Source: Sepioteuthis lessoniana
Taxonomy: Eukaryota; Mollusca; Cephalopoda; Myopsida; Loliginidae
DNA: 64,000 nucleotides
Direction: 5' to 3'
Assembly (NCBI GenBank): GCA_963585895.1
Contig: OY757904.1
Span: forward strand, 30,885,114-30,949,113
Part shown: in pieces, positions 1 through 11,699 of the stretch
How positions within the stretch are numbered: the first letter of the stretch is position 1
Layout: each line of letters begins with the position of its first letter
The notes under the pieces: model-generated
Database searches by the model: none
What the model was told of the DNA's origin: nothing
The model's input: the letters and a program-made list of their open reading frames with translations, nothing else
Position numbers and translations under genes: made by a program

Positions 1-530
1 TTAGTGTTAGCAATACAGGAAACGATTTAACAGTATATAAACATAATATTAGATAAAAATATTTGCAACCATTTAACTATATGTAAATGCAATCATTAGT
101 GTTAGCAATACAGGAAACGATTTAACAGTATATAAACATAATATTAGATAAAATATTCGCAACCATTTAACTATATGCGAATGCAATCATTAGTGTTAGC
201 AATACAGGAAACGATTTAACAATATATAAACATAATATTAGATAAAAATATTTGCAACCATTTAACTCTATGTGAATGCAATCATTAGTGTTAGCAATAC
301 AGGAAACGATTTAACTGTATATAAACATAATATCAGATAAAAATATTTGCAACCATTTAACTATATGCGAATGCAATCATTAGTGTTAGCAATACAGGAA
401 ACGATTTAACAGTATATAAACATAATATTAGATAAAAATATTTGCAACCATTTAACTATGTGCAAATGCAATCATTAGTGTTAGCAATACATGAAACGAT
501 TTAACTATATTTGAAATCATTTCACAGTGT
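1..530. repeat. 95-bp tandem satellite, at least 5.5 units
   Basis: Units begin with ttagtgttagcaatacagg at 1, 96, 190, 285, 380 and 475, so the period is 94-95 bp. The last unit breaks down near 525. The array starts at the window edge and probably continues to the left. Units differ by only a few substitutions. Each unit is itself an old dimer: the half starting atttaacagtatataaac and the half starting atttaactatatgtaaat share phase and several short blocks. The sequence that follows, with gtgtgcaaacaaatga at about 516-541, also occurs in dispersed repeats near 6.4, 8.4 and 18.5 kb, which suggests the satellite grew from the tail of an interspersed element. Confidence 0.95.
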
Positions 531-699
531 GCAAACAAATGAATTCCAGTTCGTGTAAAAATGTTAACTACAAATTATACATTTACAAATAGGATTTAGC
601 ATTAACCACCTCACGTGATTTGATATGCCATGAAATACAACCCACCAACCAAACCACAAAAAATGATTTCTTCCAAATTCTAGCCCTCTCAGTACGACT

Positions 700-1060
700 T
701 TACAGTTGCATTACCAGGACGCTAACGAAATACATACAGGCAAAGTTAAACCGGAACTATACAAGGATACGACGTTAACATATCCTACAAGTAGCGCCAC
801 ACAAAACAACAACTATACGGCCACTTGCTGCCTATCTCACTGATAATACAAGTAAGAGTTACATTACATGCAGACTACTGTTGAAGTAATGACGAGCTTA
901 TCCATGAAGGTTTCTTTTGGAAAATGCACATGGACACACCAGCGCTGGCCTACCAGTAAGGAATTACATAAATCTGCTATGTGGAGACACTGGATGCTGT
1001 TTAGAGGATCTGCCTCGAGTGAGGAATATAAGAACTGAGAGTGAGAGAGAGAAAGAGATG
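700..1060 (+). pseudogene. RTE retrotransposon 3' end, strongly decayed
   Basis: The stretch resembles the C-terminal part of the better RTE copies in this window: 'caggacgctaacgaaat' corresponds to 'tggacgctaacaaaac', and later the frame reads NLLCGDTGCCLEDLPR, matching QLCEDTGCCPEDLPR of the element at 25.6-28.6 kb. Many indels break the frame in between. It is an old 3' fragment with no coding capacity. The following 108-residue open frame is accidental beyond this match. Confidence 0.75.
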
Positions 1061-1497
1061 TATAGTGTAAAATGGTCTCAGTACTGCAAGCAGAAATTGA
1101 TGGCGATGGTAGTATGTAAAAAGATGTTTTCTTTTAGAGATCTTTTCAAGAAATACATTTATTACAATTTTTACCAATTCCTTTGCTTTATTTTAATTTA
1201 TTTATTTATTTATTTTATGGTGGAAACGTTACTTATTCAATAAAAAAAATTACTGTACTGTTAATATATTTTTGGAGATCATTCAAGTTTTATTAGCCTA
1301 ACTTCAACGTCACTCTTCCAAAATGAAATGTAAAACCCAAAAGTTACAGTACCGTCAATATGAAGTACCCTATTTCAGGTACTAAGACTATTCAAAAAGT
1401 TCTAATCCTCAACCAGAAAGAAGAGCATATCTAAGCATATTTTTCTTGTGACAACACACTACAACTTCTTATAAATCCAGATAGAAAACTATTTATA
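1061..1497. other. Unassigned AT-rich stretch
   Basis: I see no coding signal, RNA gene or recognisable repeat here. Confidence 0.6.
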
Positions 1498-1784
1498 TTT
1501 ACCAACCCCTCCTCTCGAGCAGGATATGACACAAGATCAATTTTTAAGCGAAGTTTAACAGGTTTGAATTTAGAGTTTTCCTTCTCCTAAACTAGTTGCC
1601 TCACCAAGGCTGAAAACCTAGTCTGCCCTACTATTTACCCATAGCTGGAGGGAGAATAATTGGATTCATACCTTTCCTAAGTGTATTAGTGCTATATGAA
1701 ATGCGATCAGTTTCATCCAGTGTTTGAACTCGTGTCGCCGTGTCCATTTCCTACAAAGATAACCATTACACCACGGGCATCTCT
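1498..1784 (-). repeat. SINE family B, tRNA-headed, copy 1
   Basis: This is about 286 bp and matches 2303-2588 along its whole length. Read on the minus strand it starts at the high coordinate with tgcccgtggtgtaatggtta, a tRNA A-box-like head, followed by a B-box-like segment around the gagttcaaa region, then a body ending at the low coordinate. No internal frame is conserved. Family known features: SINEs of this kind are transcribed by RNA polymerase III and moved by a partner LINE. The partner cannot be told from the sequence. I see no convincing target duplication for this copy. Confidence 0.85.
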
Positions 1785-2085
1785 AGATAAAAAAAATAAA
1801 TTATTAGTTTTTCTAGTGTATATGGTGTGGTAGTTTGTTGTCTCGATAAAAAATCTTCAGCAATGCTCTTCTTTCTAGGTGAGGTTTAGATTTTTTTAAA
1901 AAACATTTGTACTATATAAACTTTTATTCTGTACGATATTCTTAGTGTTATCATCTTTCGTATTCCTTTCTCTAAGTAAATATTTACTCTCTGTAGGAAG
2001 TATTCATTTAACATGTACATTATAATATTGACAATACTAAGAAGAATATAGAATAAATGAAGTCGAAAACATTTCCGGTTTTGGG
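1785..2085. other. Unassigned AT-rich stretch
   Basis: Nothing recognisable; low GC with poly-A and poly-T runs. Confidence 0.6.
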
Positions 2086-2288
2086 GTTTTGCATATCAAA
2101 GTTCTCGGGTAATTTAATGCCAAATCTACCCTTCTACAGGAACAGTAATCATATTTTTACCCTTATGGGAATTCATACTTTTCCACTGGGTATTTGTCTG
2201 AAAGTGAACGTAATAGCGTCACTGTAATTGGAACTCACTTATTACGATTCTGCAGTCCAGCGATTTAACCATTACTCCACAAGGACAC
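2086..2288 (-). repeat. SINE family A, tRNA-headed (minus copy)
   Basis: Read on the minus strand it begins with the head tgtccttgtggagtaatggtt and runs to the family A tail (taatgcc...gatatgc). Diagnostic blocks are shared with the copies at 10.7, 33.1 and 48.4 kb: the head, a B-box-like block near 2230-2245, 'gttcactttcgggcaaat' in diverged form, and the tail 'ggcattaaataacctacaaa'. It is moderately diverged. A family B SINE has inserted exactly at its head end. Confidence 0.85.
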
Positions 2289-2602
2289 ACTCAAAACGTT
2301 TCCATATTTACCAACCCCTCAGTTCGGGCAGGATATGACACAAGGTCTATTTTTAAGCGGAGTTTAACTGGTTTGAATTCAGAGCTCTCCTTCTCCTAGG
2401 CTACTTGCCTCGCAAAGGCTGAAGAACTCAGTCTGTCCTACTATTTACCCATAGCTAGAGGGAGAATAATTGGATTTACACCTTTCAAAAGGGTATTAGT
2501 GCTACGTGAAATGCAATTAGCCTGGTCCAGGATTTGAGCTCGTGTCACCGTGTCCGTTTCCTACGACGATAACCATTACACCACGGGCACTCAAAACGTT
2601 TC
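2289..2602 (-). mobile_element. SINE family B copy 2 with 14-15 bp target duplication
   Basis: The body at 2303-2588 matches the copy at 1498-1784. It is flanked by the identical sequence cactcaaaacgtttc at 2288-2302 and 2588-2602, the first base of which may belong to the element. This is a direct signature of target-primed retroposition. The tRNA-like head is at the high-coordinate end (minus strand). The insertion lies against the head of the family A SINE at 2086-2288, so family B moved after family A in this locus. Confidence 0.92.
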
Positions 2603-3255
2603 ATTCCTAAACAGACGTGTTTATTCCTAAAAACAAGAGAAGCATACAGGATACAATATTGATCCCTTCTTCTGACGAGTAAGAATCTTCATAACTCAGT
2701 AAAACTGCACATATATCCTTCCTCGTGCGTCTATTCGAGAGTCAACGTAAATGCAAAGTCTCGAATCTGACACGCACCAACAAGAGGTGAAGAAGGGCGA
2801 AGCAGTTTGAAGTAATACGCAGATCATTTTCTGTAGACTCTATGTTCCATTATGCGAGTGCAGGTAGGAGCTGGCAGGTAAGAAGAAAGAATGTTTACGG
2901 ATGGTGGATAAATTTCCATCGGCTGAGATGTCACACGCCAACAACGTTATTCATGCGCAATTGTCAAAAGTGCGATTTCTTCAATCCATCATTATTGGCT
3001 CGAAACATTTCAACAAAGTTGTTGTGTTTCTTGTGACTGGGTTCCATACAGGTTGTTGCCAGAAACAAGACCTGTCGCCACATAGATATTTATCAGCATT
3101 CCGACGTCTTACATCATTGTTAGTTTTATTTATCTATACTTAAATAGCAGAGATCTATATATTCACTTTTAAGGAAAGATAATGCTTATTTTGAATTAGA
3201 AGAATAAAGGGATAAATATTATAACAAATCTATTCAATGAAGTATTCACCCTGTC
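2603..3255. other. Unassigned stretch with two short unconvincing frames
   Basis: Two overlapping plus-strand frames (2842-3036 and 2901-3143) are short, in different phases, and resemble no family I know. I do not call them genes. Confidence 0.5.
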
Positions 3256-3470
3256 TGTGGGACATAGAATACGCTGACTGCATCACCAGCAGAGTGCTAC
3301 CCCACCAAAAAAAATGGATATGCCATCAAACTGTACCTCATGGTGAGGCTTAATTGCTCCACACCTGAGGAATTTGGAGTACCACTTGACTACCATTACT
3401 TCTAGTTCCACTTTGGTTTCGAATGGTAGAACATGGTTAAGTCCCTTCTGTAGGACAAATCGATTTGTTT
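3256..3470 (+). repeat. Interspersed family D, old copy
   Basis: It starts with a diverged form of the family D head (gacatagaatacgctgactgc) and includes the block 'gatggtgaggct' and 'tggagtac', shared with copies at 4.18, 4.66, 46.1, 55.1, 56.1, 61.75 and 63.5 kb. There is no conserved reading frame. The family seems to be a noncoding retroposon of about 230 bp plus a variable tail. Confidence 0.65.
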
Positions 3471-3559
3471 AAACGTGATTCCGATTCGTTATAACTCTAG
3501 GTAACAAAAATATTAAGAAACAACTCCACATAAAATTTAAACAGGAACGTAGAAGGAAA

Positions 3560-3768
3560 AGGTGTTGTCCCGTAGTGACTAAAGTGATGGATTATGAGAT
3601 CGTTATAAAGCGTGTTCGAATTCCAGTCGCGTCACTATATTTACTTTCGGATTAATAACGTAGGGGATTGTTCGAACTTACTTATTGTCCATAGAAGTGT
3701 TTTTTTTCAAGGATTGCTTTGGCATTAAATAACCCACGAAGATTGATATACTATTAGAATGAAAATGA
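3560..3768 (+). repeat. SINE family A (plus copy)
   Basis: The head tgtcccgtagtgactaaagt, the B-box-like gttcgaattccagtc at about 3618-3632, and the tail ggcattaaataacccacgaa at 3721-3740 are in the family A order. It is diverged and slightly shorter than the 236-bp reference copy at 33.06 kb. Confidence 0.85.
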
Positions 3769-3770
3769 AA

Positions 3771-4175
3771 GCGAATCGAACAACTAGCATAGGGATAAAA
3801 TAAACCGAGACAGGTTTTAAATGCTGTTAAAATCTCACAATATGTGTAGAATAATTTATCCAACAAAGTCTTGCAGAATACTCCGTTGTACAGTAAGTTT
3901 GTTCTACCCAGTGATTTTTTTTTTTTGTAGTCTCGACCCAGAAAAAAACTGACTCAGTAAATCCCACCAATCATGTTTGTGTTTTTAATGAATATTTCTA
4001 TGTCAGACTGACAGTTGATTCAGGACGAGAAGTAACAGTTTCTTTAAATCAGCACAGTCAAGCTGTAGGAAGCTTATTCAAAATGTTGATGAGGGATTAT
4101 ATAAGCAACAGCTATTACAGGAAGCATGTTCAAGCGTGTGTACGAGACATAGAATATAGCAACAGTCTCTACTTT
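3771..4175. other. Unassigned stretch
   Basis: No gene signal. It holds a T run near 3918 and the phrase attcaggacgaga near 4019, also present near 8890, which is probably a short shared repeat. Confidence 0.5.
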
Positions 4176-4177
4176 TG

Positions 4178-4590
4178 ATATCCCAGTGTGCCGGGGCTAT
4201 AGAATACACTTGCTGCATCTCTGCACATGATTAAGACTCCCAACCAGTGAATGTCCTATGACACTAACAATTTGATGTTGATGCTGCAGTAATGCTTGAG
4301 CTTTTGTGAATGTGGAGTACCCGTTCATTGCTTCACTCCCTGATACACTCTGGCCCGGAGTAGTTACATCTGACAATGTCATATCAAGGGGTTAACTAGA
4401 GCTGTTTGACATTTAAACTTAATGACAATAATAATAAACAAATAACTTATGCTAAATTGAATTCTTAGAAAGAGAACTGTTTAATCATTTGAATATTTTA
4501 AAACAAATGACTTAAGCTTAATTGAATTGTTAATGATACATAACAACACTTGGAACAATTCAATTGTGTCTAAATGAATTAGTATTGTTG
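4178..4590 (+). repeat. Interspersed family D with tail
   Basis: The body (about 4178-4400) shares head, 'ctatgacactaacaatttga', 'gtggagtacc' and 'ctggcccggagtagtt' blocks with the other family D copies. The part after 4400 contains diverged tail units with gctaaattgaattcttag and gaactgttt, like those of the neighbouring copy. Confidence 0.75.
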
Positions 4591-4654
4591 AATAGAATCA
4601 TCATCATCATCTTGTCTTGCCATTAACAATGATATAGCAATACTTGTAATCACT

Positions 4655-5152
4655 TTTTGCCCCGCGGGCTGAGGCTGTAGAATACATTGATTGCTTCTCT
4701 AAAGAAGGGTAAGAACACCCCTAACGAATGTCCAGAATATGACACTAAATAATCTGATCGTGAGATTCGAGTAATGCTGGAGTTTAGGGAATGCGGAAAA
4801 CTTCTTCATATGCATCGCTTCCAGATCCACTCTGATCCGGAGTTATAGCACCTGAAAGGTTACTGTCTGTGGGTCGAATAAAACTAAATAGTGTACTCTT
4901 GCTAAATTGAATATTCTTAAATAGAACTGTTTTTGACAGTGAAACTGTACTTATGCTAAAGTAAGTTGTATGAAACAGAGAGTTTTTTTATATACTAAAC
5001 TGAATTGTTTGAAATAGAACCATTTTTCACAGTGAAATTGTGTGCTTATGCTAAAATGAATTGCTTGAAATAGAACTGTTTTGATTTTTAACAGTGAGTA
5101 AGCAAAAAAAACTATTCTTACACAAAATTGAATTCTTTTAAATAGAACTGTT
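4655..5152 (+). repeat. Interspersed family D with tandem minisatellite tail
   Basis: The body at about 4660-4870 has the same order of blocks as other copies, starting with gctgaggctgtagaatac. From about 4880 to 5152 it continues into at least four diverged units of roughly 60-70 bp, each containing a gctaaattgaatt-like block, gaaatagaactgttt and cagtgaaa. So the element carries an internal tandem tail. A similar tail is seen at 18.4-18.8 kb, and on the minus strand at 55.86-56.05 kb. Confidence 0.8.
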
Positions 5153-5775
5153 TATATGTATAAAAACGACTTGCGATCTTCTGTACCATAACAGTACCAA
5201 GGAGACAGTATGTAACATAACGGCACCGACTAGATATTTGTACATAACAGTACCAAATAGACATTCGTACCTCCATGGACCCTGTTGTAACCCTGCCGTG
5301 GTAAAAGTTGACGGAAGCAAGAAAGTCTGTTTAGCTAACCAAAGGTTCATTTACGACAACAACTTGTAGGTAGTCGCCAGGAGAAAGAAAGAGGGTATGG
5401 CGACTGAGACGACTGTGTTAGCCAGACAAAGAGAAGCGACGTATCCTGGTGAGAAAAAGTGAGAGGACACTGACGTTGAATTTTTCCCCCTGTTTTTCTG
5501 TTGATTTTCTAATATTCTTGTCCACTGAGTCGCATCTACTCTAATGCTCCCTTTAGAACGTACCCCAAAAATTTAGGCTCGTAAACTTTCGTTTCCTTAC
5601 ATCTTCGTGGCTGGTGTCCAACTGCATGTCCTTATTTCATTACATCTCACCGTCAACTGCCCCAAAATCAAGAGTCATACCCTCCTTTCCGGTTGAAGTC
5701 TGCGGGAGGAATATCCGCTTCCGCTGATTCAACACATGCGTAACTCCAGTTTTCTCTACTCATCCTTAACTAATG
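5153..5775. other. Unassigned stretch
   Basis: Slightly more GC-rich than the surroundings, but no conserved frame, splice-like architecture or repeat could be recognised. Confidence 0.5.
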
Positions 5776-5955
5776 CAGTTATTCACCCGTAATCGTCGGC
5801 TGACCCACAATTGCTTTAGCCTAATTCACTCAGAGATTAACTACCCATTCTTATAGACTATATGTCTGCCTTTGTTTGGCATTTTTCTTCTCTCTCTGTC
5901 TCTCTCTCTCTATGTCTCTCTCTGTCTGCTCTCTCTCTGTCTCTCTGTCTCTGTT

Positions 5956-6014
<59 letters not shown>

Positions 6015-6305
6015 CTCCTTCCTAGGAAATTAGCCTTTCGTTTTCTTTATAACTTAGCATATCACATTATACCTACAATAGTTGTACAGTTATTCACCCG
6101 TAATCGGCTGACCAACAATTGCTTTAGCCTAATTCGCTCAGAGATTAACTACCCATTCTTATAGACTATATATCTGCCTTTGTTTCGCATTTTTCTTCTC
6201 TCTCTGTCTCTCTGTCTCTGTCTCTGTCTCTCTCTCCTTCCATAGAAATTAGCCTTTCGCTTTCTTTATAACTTAGCATATCACATTACACCTACTATAG
6301 TTGAT
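5776..6305 (+). repeat. Tandem duplication, 313-bp offset, with CT/TA microsatellite
   Basis: Copy one (5776-6088) and copy two (6089-6305) both begin agttattcacccgtaatcg and end with gcatatcacatta and a 'cctac.atag' block. Between the shared ends lies a (CT)/(CTGT) stretch, which is long and followed by (TA)n in copy one and short in copy two. Divergence is only a few percent by eye, so the duplication is fairly recent. Confidence 0.92.
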
Positions 6306-6548
6306 GTACCATAAAACCAAACCAAACCAAACTAGTAACCATTTTACTATCAGCAAAGAAATGATTATTGTTGAATAGAATTATAAGTCTTATATAGCGA
6401 TAGCTCTGGCTATTTAACTGTGTAGAAGCAAAAGCAAAGCTAGTGAGCAAACAAATTAGTTCTATCTAATTTTAAAATGAAACTAGCAACAAACTCTTCA
6501 ATTACAAAACATATTTATATCCATTTAAATGTGCACAACCAATTATAA

Positions 6549-8369
6549 TTGAACCCAACAAACACAAATGCCTTAAAACTAAAAACGGCACAATATCAAT
6601 TAGCAGGCATATATATAAAGGAACAGACAGAATACATTCAAAATCAGATAGATAAGATTAGAGACTCGGTGGAAGATAGACAATCTAGAATTGCCTGGCA
6701 AACAATAAACGAAGTGAGCAGAAGAAAGAACACAGCCAAAGCAAAACTTAAAGCAGCAAACCAACAAGAAAGAATAAAACTGTGGAAACAGCACTTCGAA
6801 AACTTACTTGGACACCCACCAAAAATAACGCATGAACCAATCACCAGAATAATTAGCAAACAATTAGACATTAAACTAGGACCGTTCACACAAGAAGAAC
6901 TCGACTCGGTTCTCAGAAAAATTAAAAATAGGAAAGCTGCAGGGCTGGACGAAATTCCCCCGGAAGTATGGAAGACCAGACAATTCGACGACATACTGCT
7001 CCGACACTGCAATGCAGTATACAATCAAAATCCGATAGTTAGATGGATGAAGAGATGCATACTCTCCTTCCCTAAAAAGGGGGACCTCGGATTAGCCAAA
7101 AACTACCGAGGCATAACACTTACATCCATAGCTGCCAAAATCTACAATGCCCTACTACGAAACCGAATAGAACCCAAAATCGACAACATACTTAGAAAAA
7201 ACTAAAATGGCTTCCGAAGAAATAGATCCACGACCTCACAAATATTAACCATCCGCAGAATCCTTGAAGGTGTACGGGCAAAGACATTAATATTTGTCGA
7301 CTTTACCAAGGCTTTCGACTCCATTCACAGAGGAAAGATGGAACAAATCCTACTTGCGTACGGCATACCTAAAGAAACCGTAGCGGCAATAACGATTCTC
7401 TATAGAAACACTAAAGTAAAAGTACGATCACCAGATGGAGACACAGAATACTTTGACATTGTAGCAGGAGTACTACAAGGGGACACGCTGGCTCCGTACC
7501 TCTTTATCATTTGTCTAGACTACGTACTTAGAACATCGATTGACAAAATCAAAGAGAATGGCTTCGAACTGACGAAGAAAAGAAGCAGAAGATACCCCGC
7601 AACAACAATTACCGACGCCGACTACGCCGATGACATAGCGATACTGGCAAATACACCTGACCAAGCCGAAACTCTTCTGCATAGTTTGGAACGAGCAGCA
7701 GCAAGCATAGGCCTCTATGTTAATGCACACAAAACGGAATATATGTGCTATAACCAAACGGGGGACATCTCCACTCTAGAAGGAACCCCTCTTAAACTAG
7801 TAAATAAATTCACTTACCTAGGAAGCAGCGTCGAATCAACCGAAAAGGACATCGAAACGAGGCTAACAAAAGCATGGACAGCTATCAATAGGCTATCGAT
7901 TCTATGGAAATCAGACCTAACCGATAAAATGAAACGCAGTTTCTTCTAGGCAGCGGTCACATCGATACTGCTATATGGCTGCACTACATGGACGCTAACA
8001 AAACGGCTGGAGAAGAAACTAGATGGCAATTACACAAGAATGCTGCGTGCAATCCTCAACAAGTCCTGGCAGCAACACCCCACAAGACACCAACTGTACG
8101 GCCACCTACCCCCTATCACGAAAACTATTCAAGTTAGACGAACCAGACATGCAGGACACTGCTGGAGAAGCAGAGATGAACTCATAAGAGATGTACTCTT
8201 ATGGATCCCCACACATGGCCGCGCAAAAGTAGGACGACCAGCTCGAACGTACATTCAGCAGCTATGTGAGGATACAGGATGTTGTCCTGAAGACCTACCT
8301 AGGGCGATGAACGATAGGGAGGAGTAGCGAGAGAGGGTCAGGGATATCCGTGCTACCAGCACGATATGA
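6549..8369 (+). pseudogene. RTE reverse transcriptase and C-terminal region, three stops
   Basis: One reading frame holds throughout. Expected role: reverse transcription at the nicked target in the nucleus (RTE family knowledge). RT motifs in order: KKGDLGLAKNYRGITLTS (about 7075-7130), FVDFTKAFD (about 7292-7319), LQGDTLAP (about 7474-7497), the catalytic YADD at 7623-7634, and YLGSSVE. The C-terminal region has the conserved HGRAKVGRPARTYIQQLCED. Breaks: TAA at 7203-7205 (Gln in the other copy), TAG at 7947-7949 (Glu), TAG at 8325-8327 (Trp). The four residues after VRAK are missing. The endonuclease domain is absent because of 5' truncation, so the copy could not move itself. Confidence 0.93.
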
Positions 8370-8375
8370 TGATGA
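6549..8375 (+). mobile_element. RTE-type non-LTR retrotransposon, 5'-truncated, young
   Basis: The element begins abruptly inside the linker between endonuclease and reverse transcriptase and runs to a (GAT)n tail at about 8367-8382, the kind of short-repeat 3' end typical of RTE elements. It agrees closely with the longer copy at 28.65-25.57 kb: about fifteen residue differences are visible over the shared protein, plus a 12-nt in-frame deletion near 7281. Its three nonsense codons (7203, 7947, 8325) differ from those of the other copy, so both descend from a working source. Confidence 0.95.
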
Positions 8376-9130
8376 TGATGATATTCACTATTGATAATTA
8401 TCAATAGTAAATAGAACCATTCATGGTAGAAATTCTTGAAACTATTTAACTGGGTGCAAAAATATGTTATCATCAAAGTCTATTTACAAATCACATATTC
8501 AATATGTATGTGTGATCACGATTTGGCATTAAATAACCTGTTATGGGTGATATGCCATAAAACCTAACTAAAACTATTTTTAAGTAAGAGTTTAAGTAGT
8601 AATTTCTATTTTCTTTCCTTAGATAATATTTTAGTTAAAGTGTTATTAAATTCTTACTGTGTAATTCGCATGCGATCAGGTAATTTCTTTGTTTTTGATC
8701 GATTTAATTTAATCTTCCTTTCGCATTTATTTAGGCATATTTAAAAGGTTTAGAAGAACCATTCTATAAGTAAGAAGGCTCTCTGAAAACTCAATTAATT
8801 TTTCATAATTTAGATATTTTGGATAACAACAAATCAGAATTATTGTTTTAATAGTGTTATGAAAATAAACTACTATCCTGTCAACTGATTCAGGACGAGA
8901 TTTCCGTCACGTGACTTTAGTGTTTTTGTATCACTATAATGTGGAATAACGTAAATTGAATTGCTTTCACGTGTGTGTTTTAAAATCAATACTATTGGGG
9001 TTTTTTGTGAAGCTTGAAGTAAAATCGGGTAATCTTTTTTCTTTTTAATGTTATTATATTTTCCGGTAAGCTTTTAAACTACCGTTTTATTTTTTAGACA
9101 AATGGTGGTTATACCAGTCATTTTAAGGCA
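8376..9130. other. Unassigned AT-rich stretch with a SINE A tail
   Basis: A palindromic ttgataattatcaa lies at about 8390. A family A tail (gcattaaataacctg...gatatgcca) sits at 8525-8560 without a head. The rest shows no gene or repeat that I recognise. Confidence 0.6.
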
Positions 9131-9131
9131 G

Positions 9132-10120
<989 letters not shown>

Positions 10121-10192
<72 letters not shown>
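10121..10192. repeat. (TA)n microsatellite
   Basis: Uninterrupted TA repeats of about 70 bp; the plus-strand frame through it (Tyr-Ile repeats) is spurious. Confidence 0.98.
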
Positions 10193-10193
<1 letters not shown>

Positions 10194-10700
10194 CTAAATG
10201 GACTCAAGCACTACTACCAACTACTACGAATTTTAAAGACGTCTTTTTGATTCATAGATGGCATCATGGCGTGTATTGCTACTCCAGGTTAGTGGAGCTG
10301 CAAGAAATGGTACTTCAGACTCACAAGAGCTACAATAAAAGGACCTTATTACCTTTTTTTGTGGGGGGGTATATTCTTCTGCAGAGTATTCACTCATCAT
10401 ATTCTAAGATTTGCTAACAAACTTAATCTCTGTATCTATTTATAGAAACCAAATTTAAAATATTGTATTTCATTTTGATATTACGCTGGTTTTTCTGAGT
10501 TATTTTTGAAAATATTTCAAAATGTAGCAGAGAGGGGAAAGATAGTGTATCTTTTCTTGTTTCTGAAAAACTCGCCAATCGTAATTACATATTTTAAAAA
10601 ATCATCTGCACAAGTTTTTTACGGTTTAATTTTGTTTCGTTGTTCAATGGAAAATCAATTTTTATGGGATATTTAACGTCAAAGTAATCTTTGGTTTGGT
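10193..10700. other. Unassigned stretch
   Basis: Nothing recognisable. Confidence 0.5.
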
Positions 10701-10705
10701 TTCTT

Positions 10706-10927
10706 TTTTTAGTGGCATATCAACCTTTATAGGTTATTTAATGCCAAAGTTATTCTCCTAGAAGAACAGTAGTGGTACTATTTAACCCATAGCTGGGAAG
10801 ATAAGGGGCTTCATACCTTTCCCTAGAGTAGTTGCCCGAAAGTGAACCTAATAGCACGACTGGAGTACGAACTTGCTTACTGCGATTCCGCAGTCCATCG
10901 CTTTAACCATTACACCAAGAGGACACA
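10706..10927 (-). repeat. SINE family A, nearly full length (minus copy)
   Basis: The head lies at the high end: tgtcctcttggtgtaatggt on the minus strand, then gcgatggactgcggaatc, a B-box-like block, the gttcactttcgggcaac body, 'tatgggttaaatagtacc', and the tail ggcattaaataacctataaa at the low end. It is one of the best-preserved copies. Confidence 0.93.
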
Positions 10928-11065
10928 TCCAGCTTTTCTCGTATAAGATGATGTATATTCGTCATTTAAAACGTATATAGTGTTATTTTTCTTCCCATTT
11001 TTGTTTTCTAATCATTGACTTTTTGTTAGTCTTCGTGTTGACTTGATTTGGTGTCTTTGTTTTAA

Positions 11066-11205
11066 AGGCGTATCAACCTTTGTAGGTTATTTAATGCCAA
11101 ATCCATTCTTCTAGAAGAACACTAGTGGTACTATTTAACCCATAGCTGGAAGGATAAGGGGGTTCATACCTTTCCTAAGGCTATTTGCTAGAAAGTGAAC
11201 GTAAT
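11066..11205 (-). repeat. SINE family A, head missing (minus copy)
   Basis: The 3' two-thirds of the family (tail ggcattaaataacctacaaa through the tttctagcaaatagcc region) is present, and the tRNA-like head is absent. Such 5' truncation is usual for incomplete reverse transcription. Confidence 0.88.
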
Positions 11206-11640
11206 CAAAGCAGTCTTTGAAGAAGAATATAGCTAAAAAAATAAAAAAATCTTTAGTCGGCATATGAACGTCAGTTAAGGGTAAGTAGCTTATGAAATAT
11301 ATTTAAATGAGTTAGATAGATCTGAATGAACATTTTTGTAATCGATAGAAACGTGTATAAAAAAAGCTTTGAAGAAACTAAACAAAAAACGTTAATATGA
11401 ACGCAAATCTCTAACCTCGAGGCATAAAACAGCCCTTGACGTGTTGACATTCCGTAAAAAACAATCAGTCAATCAATCCGAACATAGTCTCCTATTTATG
11501 ACTCCGTCAAAATAATTGCTAATTAAAGAAGATAATATATTCAACGAATATATGAAAGGGATAAAATAATTGTTTATATGAGAAGTTCCTTGGAAACAAA
11601 CGAATTATATATGTAATTCCAATATCGTCTGTAACGTTCA
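11206..11640. other. Unassigned AT-rich stretch
   Basis: No gene or repeat recognised. Confidence 0.55.
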
Positions 11641-11644
11641 AAAG

Positions 11645-11697
<53 letters not shown>
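11645..11697. repeat. (CA)n microsatellite
   Basis: About 50 bp of CA repeats preceded by gcgcgc. Confidence 0.98.

Positions 11698-11699
<2 letters not shown>

Noticed and set aside
1..530. CRISPR-like array
   Set aside because: Repeats are contiguous 95-bp units without unique spacers, in a eukaryotic context.
5862..6164. Ser-Leu repeat protein
   Set aside because: Translation of the CT/CTGT array of the tandem duplication.
8255..8476. Poly-His frames (also at 13.5, 15.6, 20.0 and 38.3 kb)
   Set aside because: They read the reverse complement of the RTE (GAT)n tail and of the last coding bases.
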